A stretch of 64,000 nucleotides of DNA from Jiangella alba. Its GTDB lineage: Bacteria > Actinomycetota > Actinomycetes > Jiangellales > Jiangellaceae. The position numbers were made by a program, and so were the translations under genes. Shown here one piece after another: positions 49,969 to 59,015 of this stretch (positions within the stretch are counted from its first letter, which is position 1; each line of letters starts with the position of its first letter). The DNA is taken from positions 3,658,548 to 3,722,547 of the forward strand of contig NZ_FNUC01000004.1 of assembly GCF_900106035.1 (NCBI RefSeq), given 5' to 3'. The notes beneath the pieces are model-generated. The model was not told the origin of the DNA. It was given only the letters and a program-made list of their open reading frames with translations, and did not search any database.

Positions 49969-52148
49969 TGACCGCCTCGACGCCCGCCGGCGTCGAGCTG
50001 CTGGCCATCCGCGATCTGCGGGTCACCTTCCGCGCGGCGGGCCGCGACGTCCACGCCGTCCGCGGCGCCGACCTGTCCGTCGCCGAGGGCGAGACGCTCG
50101 CCGTCGTCGGTGAGTCGGGCTCGGGCAAGAGCGTCACGATGATGGCGGCGCTCGGGCTGCTGCCGGAGAACGCGGAGGTGGCGGGGTCCATCCGGCTGCG
50201 CGGCCGCGAGCTGCTGGCGATGGACGAACGCGAGCTGCGCTCCGTGCGCGGCGCCGAGATCGGGGTGATCTTCCAGGACCCGATGTCGTCGCTGAACCCC
50301 GTGCACACCGTCAGCCGGCAGATCGCCGAGGCGATCCGCGCCCACGCCGACGTCTCCCGCGGCGCGGCGCACGCCCGGGCCGTCGAGCTGCTCGGCGAGG
50401 TCGGCATCCCCGACCCCCGCACCCGCGCCGACGACTATCCGCACCAGTTCTCCGGCGGGATGCGCCAGCGGGTCATGATCGCGATGGCGCTGGCCTGCTC
50501 ACCTCGCGTACTGGTCGCCGACGAGCCCACCACCGCCCTCGACGTCACCGTCCAGGCCCAGATCGTCGACCTCGTGGACCGGATCCGCCGCGACCGCGGC
50601 ATGGCGGTCATCTGGATCAGCCACGACCTCGGCGTCGTCGCCCAGCTCGCCGACCGCGTCACCGTCATGTACGCCGGCCGGGTCGTCGAGCAGGCCCCGT
50701 GCGCCGACCTCTTCGACGCCGCCGTCCACCCCTACACGGCCGGCCTGCTGCGCGCGATGCCGCGGCTGGACGCCCCGGCGGGGTCGCAGCTGGAGGTGAT
50801 TCCGGGCGGCCTGCCGGACCCGGAGACCCAGCCCGAGGGCTGCGTGTTCGCCCCGCGCTGCGACCACGCCCACGAACCGTGCGCCGCCGCCCGCCCGACC
50901 CTGCTGCCGCTCGCGGCGGGCGGCGGCCACGCGGTCTCGTGCCACCGCTCCGGCGAGCTGAGCGCCGGAGGTGGCGAACTGGCCGCCGTGGTAGGTGGAC
51001 CCCTCCCGGCCCGGGTGGGGCCCACCCTACGGGCGGGCACCGACAACGTCCGCGCGCGCGGAGCGGCGGCCGGCGCGGCCGGCCCGGGGCCCACCGCCGG
51101 CGCGCCCGACGCCGCCTCGGCCGCGGCTCCCGCGTCTCCGATCGTCGTCGCGCTCGACGAGCTGCGGGTGCACTACCGCGGCCGGAGCTCGTGGCGCCGC
51201 GCCGCCGCGCCGGTGCGGGCCGTCGACGGCGTGACGCTCGACCTGGAGCGCGGCCGGACGCTCGGGCTGGTCGGCGAGAGCGGGTCGGGCAAGTCGACGC
51301 TGGCGCGGGCGCTGCTCGGGCTCGAGCGGCCCAGCGGGGGCACCGTCGCGTTCGGCGGCCGCGTGCTGGACTCGATGAGCGCCGCCGGGCTGCGCGAGCT
51401 GCGTCGCACCGCGCAGATGGTGTTCCAGGACCCCGCCGCGTCGATGAACCCGGCGCTGCGGGTCGAGGACGTCGTCGCGGAGCCGCTGCGGATCAACCGC
51501 CGCGGCACCGCCGCCGAGCAGCGCGCCCGCGCCGCCGAGCTGCTGGAGGTCGTCGAGCTGCCGCGCGAGCTGGGCCGGCGCTACCCGCACCAGCTCAGCG
51601 GCGGGCAGCGGCAGCGGGTCGCGATCGCCCGCGGGCTGGCGCTGGACCCGCAGGTCCTCGTCTGCGACGAACCGGTGTCGGCGCTCGACGTGTCCGTGCA
51701 GGCGCAGATCATCACGCTGCTGTCGCGGCTGCAGGCCGAGCTGGGCCTGTCGCTGCTGGTGATCTCGCACGACCTGGCCGTCATCCGGACCATCGCGCAC
51801 CGGGTGGCCGTCATGTACCTCGGCCAGATCGTCGAGCTGGGCGGCCGCGACGACGTCTTCGGCCGGCCGCGGCACCCGTACACGCGCGGCCTGCTCGACG
51901 CCGTCCCCGTCCCCGATCCGCACCGGCGGTCCCGTCCGGCACCCCTGGCCGGCGACCCCCCGAGCCCGGTGGCGCCCCCGCCGGGCTGCCGGTTCCACGA
52001 ACGCTGCGCGTTCGCCCGGCCCGGGCTCTGCGACACGACTCCGCCACCGCTGGAGGAGCAGCGCCCCGGCCACTGGACGGCCTGCCATCTCGCCGACGAG
52101 ATCGCCGCGTCGCCCACCCCCGATCCGGCCCAGCCGGCGACGGTCTGA
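49968..52148 (+). CDS. Fused peptide ABC transporter ATPases (DppD-DppF in one chain)
   Basis: This 726-residue protein contains both ATPases of importer 2. Half 1 (about 1-330) has Walker A GESGSGKS, signature FSGGMRQR, Walker B LVADEPTTALD and the cysteine-rich CVFAPRCDHAHEPC. Half 2 (about 393-726) has Walker A GESGSGKST near 440, LSGGQRQR, VCDEPVSALD and CRFHERCAFARPGLC. The linker (about 335-392) is Ala/Gly/Pro-rich and includes a repeat also found at 36325-36358. The start ATG is inside the stop of the leader ORF. Such fusions are known in actinobacteria, but the linker origin is unusual. It energises the permeases encoded at 53.8-55.7 kb. Confidence 0.9.
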   Translation: MTASTPAGVELLAIRDLRVTFRAAGRDVHAVRGADLSVAEGETLAVVGESGSGKSVTMMAALGLLPENAEVAGSIRLRGRELLAMDERELRSVRGAEIGVIFQDPMSSLNPVHTVSRQIAEAIRAHADVSRGAAHARAVELLGEVGIPDPRTRADDYPHQFSGGMRQRVMIAMALACSPRVLVADEPTTALDVTVQAQIVDLVDRIRRDRGMAVIWISHDLGVVAQLADRVTVMYAGRVVEQAPCADLFDAAVHPYTAGLLRAMPRLDAPAGSQLEVIPGGLPDPETQPEGCVFAPRCDHAHEPCAAARPTLLPLAAGGGHAVSCHRSGELSAGGGELAAVVGGPLPARVGPTLRAGTDNVRARGAAAGAAGPGPTAGAPDAASAAAPASPIVVALDELRVHYRGRSSWRRAAAPVRAVDGVTLDLERGRTLGLVGESGSGKSTLARALLGLERPSGGTVAFGGRVLDSMSAAGLRELRRTAQMVFQDPAASMNPALRVEDVVAEPLRINRRGTAAEQRARAAELLEVVELPRELGRRYPHQLSGGQRQRVAIARGLALDPQVLVCDEPVSALDVSVQAQIITLLSRLQAELGLSLLVISHDLAVIRTIAHRVAVMYLGQIVELGGRDDVFGRPRHPYTRGLLDAVPVPDPHRRSRPAPLAGDPPSPVAPPPGCRFHERCAFARPGLCDTTPPPLEEQRPGHWTACHLADEIAASPTPDPAQPATV
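50994..51050. repeat. REP-like element inside the ATPase linker, copy 2
   Basis: Positions 51020-51050 are the inverse of 36325-36355 with 30 of 31 identical bases. The adjoining sequence forms another hairpin, GGTGGACCCC (50994-51003) with GGGGCCCACC (51017-51026). In the protein it encodes about residues 343-361 (VGGPLPARVGPTLRAGTDNV). The element lies wholly within the interdomain linker. Confidence 0.65.
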
Positions 52149-52185
52149 CCGGCGCCGACGCCACCGAACGCCCCCGGAGGTCCCC

Positions 52186-53850
52186 ATGTTCCACCGTCGC
52201 ATCAGCAGAGCCGCGGCACCTGCCGCCGCGCTCGCCGCCGTCCTGGCGCTCGGAGCGTGCGGCTCCGACGGCGGGACCGAGGACGCCGGGCCGGCCGGCG
52301 GGGGCGGCGCCACCACCGCCGAGTCGCTGCGCATCGGGATCATGTCCGAGGAGGGCAACCTGACGCCGCACACGTACGCGACCGGCTTCCCCGGCCTGAA
52401 CCTCACGATGCTCAGCTACGACTCGCTCATGCAGGTCGACGAGCACGGGCAGCCGCAGCCGTGGCTGGCCGAGACGGTCGAGGGCTCGGCGGACGGCCTC
52501 ACGTACACGGTCGGGCTGGCCGACGGCGTCAGCTGGCACGACGGCGAGCCGCTCACCGCCGAGGACGTCGCGTTCAGCGTCGGCTACTACCAGGCCGGCC
52601 CGCCCGGGCGGTTCGCCACCGCGCTCGGCAACGTGACGCAGGCCGTCGCGCAGGACGGGTCGACCGTCGTGCTGACGCTGGCCGCGCCGGACCCGTCGTT
52701 CGAGCTGCGCACCCTCGCCGACGTGCCGATCCTGCCCGAGCACGTGTGGTCCGCGGTCGCCGACCCGGACGTCGCGCCGTTCGACGAGTCGACGAACGTC
52801 GGCTCCGGGCCGTACCGGCTGGTGGAGTCCGAGCCCGGCGTCAGCTACTCGTTCGAGGCGAACCCGGAGTACTTCCGCGGCGAGCCGAAGGTGGACGAGC
52901 TGGTCGTCGTCCAGTTCGCCGACGAGGCCGGCGCCACCGCGGCGCTGCGGTCGGGCGAGATCGACACCATGATGCGGTCGATCTCGCCGGAGCAGATCGA
53001 GGTGCTGCGCGGCACCGGCACCCTGGACGTCGTCGAGGCGCCGGAGTACACGACGACGCTGCTGGTGTTCAACACCGCCGTGCCGCCGTTCGACCAGGCG
53101 GAGTTCCGCCGCGCCGTCGGGCTGGCCGTCGACCGGCAGCGGCTGGTCGACGACGTGTTCCTCGGCGCCGCCGTGGTCGGCAACGCCGGCTGGGTGCACC
53201 CGGACTCGCCCTGGTACGACGACTCCGTCGAGACCGTCCACGACCCGGACGAGGCAGCCGGGCTGCTCGACGGCCTCGGGCTGACCGACTCCGACGACGA
53301 CGGCGTCCGCGAGCTCGACGGCGCGCCGCTCCAGTTCGAGCTGCTGGTCGCGTCGAACAACGCGCTGCGGATGCGGCTGGCCGAGCTGATCGGCGAGCAG
53401 CTGGGCGAGGTCGGCATCGGCGTCACCGTCAGCTCGGTCGAGATGCAGACGCTGGACGACGCGGTCTGGCCCGGCTACGACGTCGCGCAGGGCCGCAACT
53501 ACGAGCTGGCGATGTGGGGCTGGTCGTCGGCCAGCCAGGCCGACATCGGCCAGATGGCGTCGCTGGTGGCCACCGACCCGGTGCTCGGCAACCTCAACAT
53601 CACCGGCTACTCCGACCCGGACACCGACGCGCTCGCCGCCCAGCTGGACACCGAGCTGGACCCGGCCGCCCGCGAGGGGATCGCCGACCAGCTGCAGCAG
53701 CGGATCGCCGAGGAGACCCCGTTCGTGTCGCTGCTGCATCCGAACGGCGCCTACGGCTACAACCCGTCGGTCTTCGGCGACTGGGTGCCGATCACCGGCA
53801 CCGGCCCGATGACGAAGCTGTCCTTCATCCCCGACGAAGGCCAGCCCTGA
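52186..53850 (+). CDS. Peptide-type ABC substrate-binding lipoprotein (SBP_bac_5), importer 2
   Basis: This 554-residue family 5 binding protein has the lipobox LALGACGS (Cys25). Landmarks are SYDSLMQVDEHGQPQPWLAE, GVSWHDGEPLTAEDVAFSV, GSGPYRLVESEPG and FRRAVGLAVDRQRLVDDVFL. A calcium-loop-like DSDDDGVREL occurs near residue 365. GGAGG lies a few bases before the ATG. It captures the substrate of importer 2; ligand unknown, with peptides, opines or histidine derivatives possible given the adjacent hut genes. Confidence 0.9.
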   Translation: MFHRRISRAAAPAAALAAVLALGACGSDGGTEDAGPAGGGGATTAESLRIGIMSEEGNLTPHTYATGFPGLNLTMLSYDSLMQVDEHGQPQPWLAETVEGSADGLTYTVGLADGVSWHDGEPLTAEDVAFSVGYYQAGPPGRFATALGNVTQAVAQDGSTVVLTLAAPDPSFELRTLADVPILPEHVWSAVADPDVAPFDESTNVGSGPYRLVESEPGVSYSFEANPEYFRGEPKVDELVVVQFADEAGATAALRSGEIDTMMRSISPEQIEVLRGTGTLDVVEAPEYTTTLLVFNTAVPPFDQAEFRRAVGLAVDRQRLVDDVFLGAAVVGNAGWVHPDSPWYDDSVETVHDPDEAAGLLDGLGLTDSDDDGVRELDGAPLQFELLVASNNALRMRLAELIGEQLGEVGIGVTVSSVEMQTLDDAVWPGYDVAQGRNYELAMWGWSSASQADIGQMASLVATDPVLGNLNITGYSDPDTDALAAQLDTELDPAAREGIADQLQQRIAEETPFVSLLHPNGAYGYNPSVFGDWVPITGTGPMTKLSFIPDEGQP

Positions 53851-53852
53851 CG

Positions 53853-54827
53853 ATGCGCGCCCGGCGCCTGGGCCTCGCCCGCCTCGGCCAGTACGCCGTC
53901 GTGCTGGTCGTGGCGGTCTCACTGAACTTCGCCCTGCCGCGGCTGATGCCGGGCTCACCGCTCGCGCTCATCGCCGGCGTCGAGGTCGGGGAGATGACGG
54001 CGGAGGAGCGGGCCGCCGTGACCGCCGACGCCGGCCTGGACGAACCGCTGGTCGTCCAGTACCTCAGCTACTGGAAGAGCATCCTCACGCTGGACTTCGG
54101 CTACTCGTTCCGGCAGGGCACGCCGATCGAGGAGCTGGTGCTCGACCGGGTGCCGTGGACGCTGCTGCTGACGCTCACCGCGCTGGTGGTGTCGGCGGTC
54201 ATCGGCATCGCGCTGGGGGCGTTCGCGGCCTGGCGGCGCGGCGGCGCGTGGGACGTGTCGTCGCTGGCGGTGATGATCGCGCTGGAGTCGACGCCGCAGT
54301 TCTGGCTCGGCATGCTGTTCATCGCGCTGTTCTCGGTGTCGCTGGGCTGGCTGCCGTCTTTCGGCGCCACCACGGCGGGCGCCGACCTCACCGGCTTCGC
54401 CTGGCTCGCCGACGTCGCCGAGCACGCCGTGCTGCCGGTGCTGACGCTGTCGATCCTCAGCATCCCCGCGGTCTACCTGTCGATGCGGTACTCGACGCTG
54501 TCGGTGCTCGGCGAGGACTACATCCGCACCGCGCAGGCGAAGGGGCTGCGGCCGCGCGCCGTCATGCTGCACCACGTGGTGCGCACGGCGCTGCTGCCGG
54601 TGACGACGGTGCTGGCGCTGCGGCTGGGCTGGGCGTTCGGCGGCACCGTCGTCATCGAGACGGTCTTCTCCTATCCAGGGCTGGGACGGCTGATGTACGA
54701 CGCCGTCTCGGCCCGCGACTACCCGGTCATGCAGGCGACGTTCCTGGTGTTCACGATCGCGGTGCTGCTGGCCAACCTGCTCGCCGACTCGCTCTACCCC
54801 CGCCTGGACCCGAGGACCCGCGTATGA
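53853..54827 (+). CDS. Peptide-type ABC transporter permease (DppB-like), importer 2
   Basis: This 324-residue permease has six helices. The loop after helix 1 reads PRLMPGSPLALIAG, the mid-protein DFGYSFRQGTPIEELVLDRV is DppB-like, and the EAA-like motif is YIRTAQAKGLRPRAVMLHHV. It lies 2 bp after the binding-protein stop and overlaps the second permease by 4 bp. It forms the channel of importer 2 with that protein. Confidence 0.9.
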   Translation: MRARRLGLARLGQYAVVLVVAVSLNFALPRLMPGSPLALIAGVEVGEMTAEERAAVTADAGLDEPLVVQYLSYWKSILTLDFGYSFRQGTPIEELVLDRVPWTLLLTLTALVVSAVIGIALGAFAAWRRGGAWDVSSLAVMIALESTPQFWLGMLFIALFSVSLGWLPSFGATTAGADLTGFAWLADVAEHAVLPVLTLSILSIPAVYLSMRYSTLSVLGEDYIRTAQAKGLRPRAVMLHHVVRTALLPVTTVLALRLGWAFGGTVVIETVFSYPGLGRLMYDAVSARDYPVMQATFLVFTIAVLLANLLADSLYPRLDPRTRV

Positions 54828-55720
54828 CCGCCACCGTGTCCGCCGATCCGCAGCCCGGCCCGTCCGGTCCCGCACCCGTCGTGCGCCGCGGCCGGCGGCT
54901 GCGCGACCACACGACCGCGCTCGGTGCCATCGGCGGCGTCATCGTGCTGACGCTGGTCACCATCGCCGTCCTGGCGCCGGTGCTGGCGCCGTACGACCCG
55001 GCCGAGCGCGCCGGGACGCCGTTCTCGCCGCCGTCGCCGGACCACCTGCTCGGCACCAACGACGTCGGGCAGGACCTGCTCAGCGAGATGATCTACGGCA
55101 CGCGGGTCTCGCTGACCGTCGGCATCGTCGCCGCCGCGGCCGCCATGCTCATCGGCACCGTCGTCGGGCTGATCGGCGGCTACTTCCCACGACTCGGCGC
55201 CGTCGCCATGCGCGGCGTCGACGTGGTGCTGATCCTGCCGTTCCTGCCGCTGCTCATCGTGCTGGCCGCGTACATGGGGCGCAGCATCGTCAACACCGTC
55301 ATCATCATCGCGATCCTCATCTGGGCGCCCACCGCCCGGGTGATCCGCTCGCAGGTGCTGTCGCTGGCCGGCCGCGACTACATCGTCGCCGCCCGCTCGA
55401 TGGGGGCCGGCCACGCCTACGTCCTCTGGCGGCACGTGCTGCCGAAGACCATGCTGCTGGCCATCGGCGAGTTCGTGGCCGCGACCAGCGGCGCGATCCT
55501 GCTGGAGTCGTCGCTGAGCTTCCTCGGCCTCGGCGACCCGCTGCAGGAGAGCTGGGGCTCCACCCTCTACTGGGCGCAGGCGCGCGGCGCGTTCCTCACA
55601 CCGGCGTGGAAGTGGTGGGTGCTGCCGCCCGGCCTGCTGATCATGTGCTCCGCCCTCGGATTCGCCCTGCTCGGCTACGCCCTCGAGCAGCGCATCAACC
55701 CCCGCCTGCGCCGATCGTGA
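54824..55720 (+). CDS. Peptide-type ABC transporter permease (DppC-like), importer 2
   Basis: This 298-residue permease carries the DppC landmark SPDHLLGTNDVGQDLLSEMI, the EAA loop YIVAARSMGAGHAYVLWRHV and the closing SSLSFLGLGDPLQESWGSTL. A long Pro/Arg-rich cytoplasmic N-terminus precedes helix 1. Translation is coupled to the DppB-like gene through ATGA. It is followed after 31 bp by the PIG-L-like gene. Confidence 0.9.
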   Translation: MTATVSADPQPGPSGPAPVVRRGRRLRDHTTALGAIGGVIVLTLVTIAVLAPVLAPYDPAERAGTPFSPPSPDHLLGTNDVGQDLLSEMIYGTRVSLTVGIVAAAAAMLIGTVVGLIGGYFPRLGAVAMRGVDVVLILPFLPLLIVLAAYMGRSIVNTVIIIAILIWAPTARVIRSQVLSLAGRDYIVAARSMGAGHAYVLWRHVLPKTMLLAIGEFVAATSGAILLESSLSFLGLGDPLQESWGSTLYWAQARGAFLTPAWKWWVLPPGLLIMCSALGFALLGYALEQRINPRLRRS

Positions 55721-55751
55721 CGGCGCCGGCACCGACAGAAGGGACCGCTCC

Positions 55752-56495
55752 ATGACGAACGTCCTCATGCTCGCGAGCTACGGCCTGGAGATCGTCGAGT
55801 GCGGCGGCGCGATCGCCAAGGCGGTGGCCGCGGGCGAGACCGTCAACGCGGCCGTCCTCATGTGCCGCGAGGAGAGCCGGCCGCAGGTGGCGCGGGCGGC
55901 GGACATCCTCGGGGTGAGCGGCGACGTCGACTTCCTCGACGTGTCGTTCGGCGAGGTGGACCTCGCGTCGGCGACCAAGGTCAAGGTGGTGGAGCTGATC
56001 CGCCGCACCAAGCCCGACGTCATCATCATGCAGGACCCGCAGCACGCCCAGCACGACCTCGACCCGGACCGCCGCGTCATCGCGCTCCTCTTCGCCGAGG
56101 CCCTCGCCGTCGCCGGCCGCGACTGGCGCGTCGAGGAGTGCGGCGGCCACGACCCGCACCCGATCCCGACCATCTACTACATGACGCCCGAGCACCCCAA
56201 CTGCGTCGTCGAGATCGGCGACGTGCTGGACAAGAAGCTCAAGGCGCTGCAGGAGCTGTCGTCGCAGAACACGTTCAGCGCGCAGCACTGGCTGGAGCAC
56301 ACCACGCCGGAGATCCTGCGCTCGGTCGTCCCCGCCTGGACCGACGGCGAGCTGGAGACGCTCGGCGCGGAGGGGCAGCGCGCGTTCTTCACGGCGCTCG
56401 CCCTGACCAACGGGCTCGCCTCCCACTCCGGCGCGGTGCTCGGCGAGCCGTACCGGCGCGAGGGCACGTTCGTCATGGACCGCCTGACGCGCTGA
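55752..56495 (+). CDS. PIG-L/LmbE-like protein without the canonical metal motif
   Basis: This 247-residue protein follows the PIG-L deacetylase fold but differs at the active site. The family motif A-H-P-D-D-E is replaced by A-S-Y-G-L-E (residues 8-13, VLMLASYGLEIVECGG). The later H-P-D-H is replaced by HDLDPDRR within QDPQHAQHDLDPDRR. Other parts look normal (PTIYYMTPEHPNCVVEIGDV, NTFSAQHWLEH). It is either inactive, uses other ligands (several His are nearby), or represents a distinct conserved subfamily. It is last in the importer 2 operon and overlaps the convergent hutF by 23 bp. A role on the imported compound is likely; the reaction is unknown. Confidence 0.72.
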   Translation: MTNVLMLASYGLEIVECGGAIAKAVAAGETVNAAVLMCREESRPQVARAADILGVSGDVDFLDVSFGEVDLASATKVKVVELIRRTKPDVIIMQDPQHAQHDLDPDRRVIALLFAEALAVAGRDWRVEECGGHDPHPIPTIYYMTPEHPNCVVEIGDVLDKKLKALQELSSQNTFSAQHWLEHTTPEILRSVVPAWTDGELETLGAEGQRAFFTALALTNGLASHSGAVLGEPYRREGTFVMDRLTR

Positions 56496-57780
56496 CGATC
56501 GCGGCCGATAGGAGCCGACCGACGTCGCCGAGGAGGTGGTGGCCGCCCGTGACGATGGGGCGGCCATCGGCGATGACGGTGTCGACGTCGGCGGAAGTGG
56601 CGGCGAACAGCACCTGAGCAGGGTCGACGCCGGCGGTGCGGGGGGAGTCGAGGCGGACGGCGACGAGGTCGGCGCGGGCGCCGGGCGCCAGCCGGCCCGC
56701 GTCCGGCCAGCCGAGGCTCGCGTGCGCCGTCGCCGCGGCGAGCAGCTCCGCCGGGGAGAAGTGGCCGCGCTCCAGCGTGCGCAGCCGCTCGTGCGTCTCC
56801 AGCGCGCGGGCCTCCTCGAACAGGTCGATGACGGCGTGCTGGTCGGTGCCGAGCGACAGCGGCGCACCGGCGTCGAGCAGCGCCCGGGCCGGCCCGATGC
56901 CGTCGGCGAGGTCGCGCTCGGTGGTCGGGCAGAGGCACGCGGTCGTCCGCGCGGCACCGAGCAGGGCGATGTCGCCGGGCGTCAGGTGCGTCGCGTGGAC
57001 GACGGTCGTGTGCGGCCCGAGCGCGCCGTGTTCGTCCAGCAGCCCGGCCGGCGTGACGCCGTAGGCCGCGAGGGCCGCTTCGTTCTCGGCCGGCTGCTCG
57101 GAGAGGTGGACGTGCAGCGGGCGGCCGGCCGCGGCGGCCGCGACGGCGCCGATCGCGTCGGCGGGCACGGCCCGGACGGAGTGGACGGCGGCGCCGACGC
57201 GCGTGGTGGCGTCGTCGCGCAGCAGGGCGAACCGTTCGGCCCAGCCGTCGGCGGAACCGTCGCCGAAGCGCAGCTGGACGCCATCCAGCGGCTGCCCGAT
57301 GCCGCCGGCCAGGTAGCAGGTGTCCAGCAGCGTCAGCCGCAGGCCGGCGTCGAGCGCGGCCTGCCGCAGCGCCGCGCCCATCGCGTTCGGGTCGGCGTAC
57401 GGCACGCCGCCGGGGCCGTGGTGCAGGTAGTGGAACTCGCCGACGGCGGTGACGCCGGTCAGCGCCATCTCGGCGTATGTGGCTCGCGCCAGCTCGTAGT
57501 ACGTGTCCGGGGTGAGCCGCCCGGCCAGCGCGTACATCGCCTCGCGCCACGTCCAGAACGAGCCGTGCCCGTCGTGCGTGCGGCCGCGCAGCGCCCGGTG
57601 GAACGCGTGCGAGTGGGCGTTCGCGAACCCGGGCAGGACGACGCCGGGCAGCCGGACGTCGTCGGCCGACGCGGACGAGCCGGCCGCGACCGCGACGATC
57701 ACGCCGTCGTCCACCGAGATCCGCACGCCGGACGACAGGCCGCCGGGCAGCCAGGCGTGCGCGGCCCAGTACGCCGTCAC
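56473..57780 (-). CDS. hutF: Formimidoylglutamate deiminase HutF
   Basis: This 435-residue amidohydrolase-superfamily enzyme converts N-formimidoyl-L-glutamate to N-formyl-L-glutamate and ammonia. The metal site includes PGFANAHSHAFHRAL, LHVHLSEQPAENEA, VHATHLTPGDI and SLGTDQHAVIDLFEEARALE. Aromatic stretches SFWTWREAMYALAGRLTPD and FHYLHHGPGGVPYADPN are the HutF hallmarks. The GTG start at 57778-57780 overlaps the amidohydrolase stop (GTGA). It is last in the leftward hut operon. A chlorohydrolase-type deaminase is a less likely alternative. Confidence 0.9.
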   Translation of the reverse strand: MTAYWAAHAWLPGGLSSGVRISVDDGVIVAVAAGSSASADDVRLPGVVLPGFANAHSHAFHRALRGRTHDGHGSFWTWREAMYALAGRLTPDTYYELARATYAEMALTGVTAVGEFHYLHHGPGGVPYADPNAMGAALRQAALDAGLRLTLLDTCYLAGGIGQPLDGVQLRFGDGSADGWAERFALLRDDATTRVGAAVHSVRAVPADAIGAVAAAAAGRPLHVHLSEQPAENEAALAAYGVTPAGLLDEHGALGPHTTVVHATHLTPGDIALLGAARTTACLCPTTERDLADGIGPARALLDAGAPLSLGTDQHAVIDLFEEARALETHERLRTLERGHFSPAELLAAATAHASLGWPDAGRLAPGARADLVAVRLDSPRTAGVDPAQVLFAATSADVDTVIADGRPIVTGGHHLLGDVGRLLSAAIVSASGGP

Positions 57781-59015
57781 CGGGTCAGCTCCGCCAGCAC
57801 GTCGGCCAGCGCCTCCACCCCGGCGTGGCAGTCGGCCCGCTCGGCGAACTCGGCCGGCGAGTGCGAGACGCCGGTCGGGTTGCGGACGAACAGCATCGCC
57901 GTGGGCACACCTGCCGCGCTGAGGATCCCGGCGTCGTGCCCGGCGCCGGTCGGCAGCAGCGGCGCGCCGCCGAGCAGGCCGCTGAGCCGGGCCGCCAGCG
58001 CGGGGTCGAACACGGTGGCCGCGGTCCACGACTCTTGCCGCGGCGCGAACCGGCCGAGGTCGGCGAGGACGGCGGCGACGGCGTCCGGGTCGGCGCCGCG
58101 GCAGTCCAGCCAGGCCCGCACCTCGGACGGGATGGCGTTGACGCCGTTGGGGTCGACCTCGATCTTTCCGACGGTCGCCAGCACGCCGTGCGCCGCGGCC
58201 GCCGCCCGGGCGGACGTGACCAGGTCGGCGAGGCCGAGCATCGGGTCGCGGCGGTCGTCCAGCGGCGTGGTGCCGGCGTGGTTGGCCTCGCCGGCCAGCG
58301 TGACCCGCCAGCGCCCGTGCGGCCAGATCTCGGTCGCGACGCCGACCGGCGCGGATGCGGTGTCCCCGTCCCCTTTGCAATGAGCACCGATACGCACCGG
58401 TGCGTCATGGTGCTCATTGCAAAGCGGCCCGAGCGCGAGCGCCCGGCCCTGCTCGACATGCAGTTCGACGAACGTGCCGACGCGGTCCAGCGCCTCGGGG
58501 TCGGCGGCCGGTTCGCGCAGGCCCTGCCGGCCCAGCGCCTGGGCGAGGCTGACGCCGTCGGCGTCGGTGAGCGCGAGCGCGCGGTCCACCGTCAGCGCGC
58601 CGGTGAGCAGCCGCGACCCCGCGCAGGCGATGCCGAAGCGGGCGCCCTCCTCGTCGCCGAAGTTGACGACGCCGATCGGCCGCGACGGCACGTGCCCGCG
58701 CGAGCGGAGCAGGTCGACGGCGGCGAACGCGGACACCACGCCGAGCGGGCCGTCGAACGCGCCGCCGTTGGGGACGGAGTCCAGGTGCGACCCGGCGACG
58801 ACGCCCTTCGCCGCGGCGGACGGCTCGCCCCACCACGCCCACTGGTTCCCGGCCCGGTCGGCGACGGCGGTCAGCCCGCGGCGGGCCGCCTCGGCGGCGA
58901 ACCACTCGCGCAGCGTCGCGTCGGCGTCGGTCCACGCGAACCGCCGGTAGCCGCCGCGCGGGTCGCGTCCGACCGGCTCGAGGTCGGCCCACATCGAGTC
59001 GAAGGAGGCGGTCAT
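57777..59015 (-). CDS. M20 amidohydrolase (allantoate/N-carbamoyl amino acid hydrolase type) with an in-frame palindrome insertion
   Basis: This 412-residue M20-family amidase is probably the N-formylglutamate hydrolase of this hut operon, or an allantoate-type amidase. The metal-site segments are [39 protein letters not shown] and [10 protein letters not shown]; the lid domain follows ([20 protein letters not shown]). Between EQGRALAL and APVGVATEI, where relatives have a very short turn, there are about 24 extra residues (roughly 195-221, including [19 protein letters not shown]) encoded by a 52-bp palindrome plus flanks. The frame stays open. The insertion lies in a surface loop near the lid-domain junction, so activity is plausible but not assured. 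ATG 59013-59015 overlaps hutU by 4 bp. Confidence 0.83.
   Translation of the reverse strand: MTASFDSMWADLEPVGRDPRGGYRRFAWTDADATLREWFAAEAARRGLTAVADRAGNQWAWWGEPSAAAKGVVAGSHLDSVPNGGAFDGPLGVVSAFAAVDLLRSRGHVPSRPIGVVNFGDEEGARFGIACAGSRLLTGALTVDRALALTDADGVSLAQALGRQGLREPAADPEALDRVGTFVELHVEQGRALALGPLCNEHHDAPVRIGAHCKGDGDTASAPVGVATEIWPHGRWRVTLAGEANHAGTTPLDDRRDPMLGLADLVTSARAAAAAHGVLATVGKIEVDPNGVNAIPSEVRAWLDCRGADPDAVAAVLADLGRFAPRQESWTAATVFDPALAARLSGLLGGAPLLPTGAGHDAGILSAAGVPTAMLFVRNPTGVSHSPAEFAERADCHAGVEALADVLAELTR
58373..58424. repeat. 52-bp palindrome inserted inside the M20 hydrolase gene
   Basis: The two 26-bp arms (58373-58398 and 58399-58424) are complementary except for three adjacent central-arm bases (GAT against ATG), with no loop. 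Each arm contains CTTTGCAATGAGCACC. The same core extended to 20 bp lies at 9633-9652. The arms are distinctly less GC-rich than the gene around them. It encodes about residues 198-215 of the hydrolase. Confidence 0.85.
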
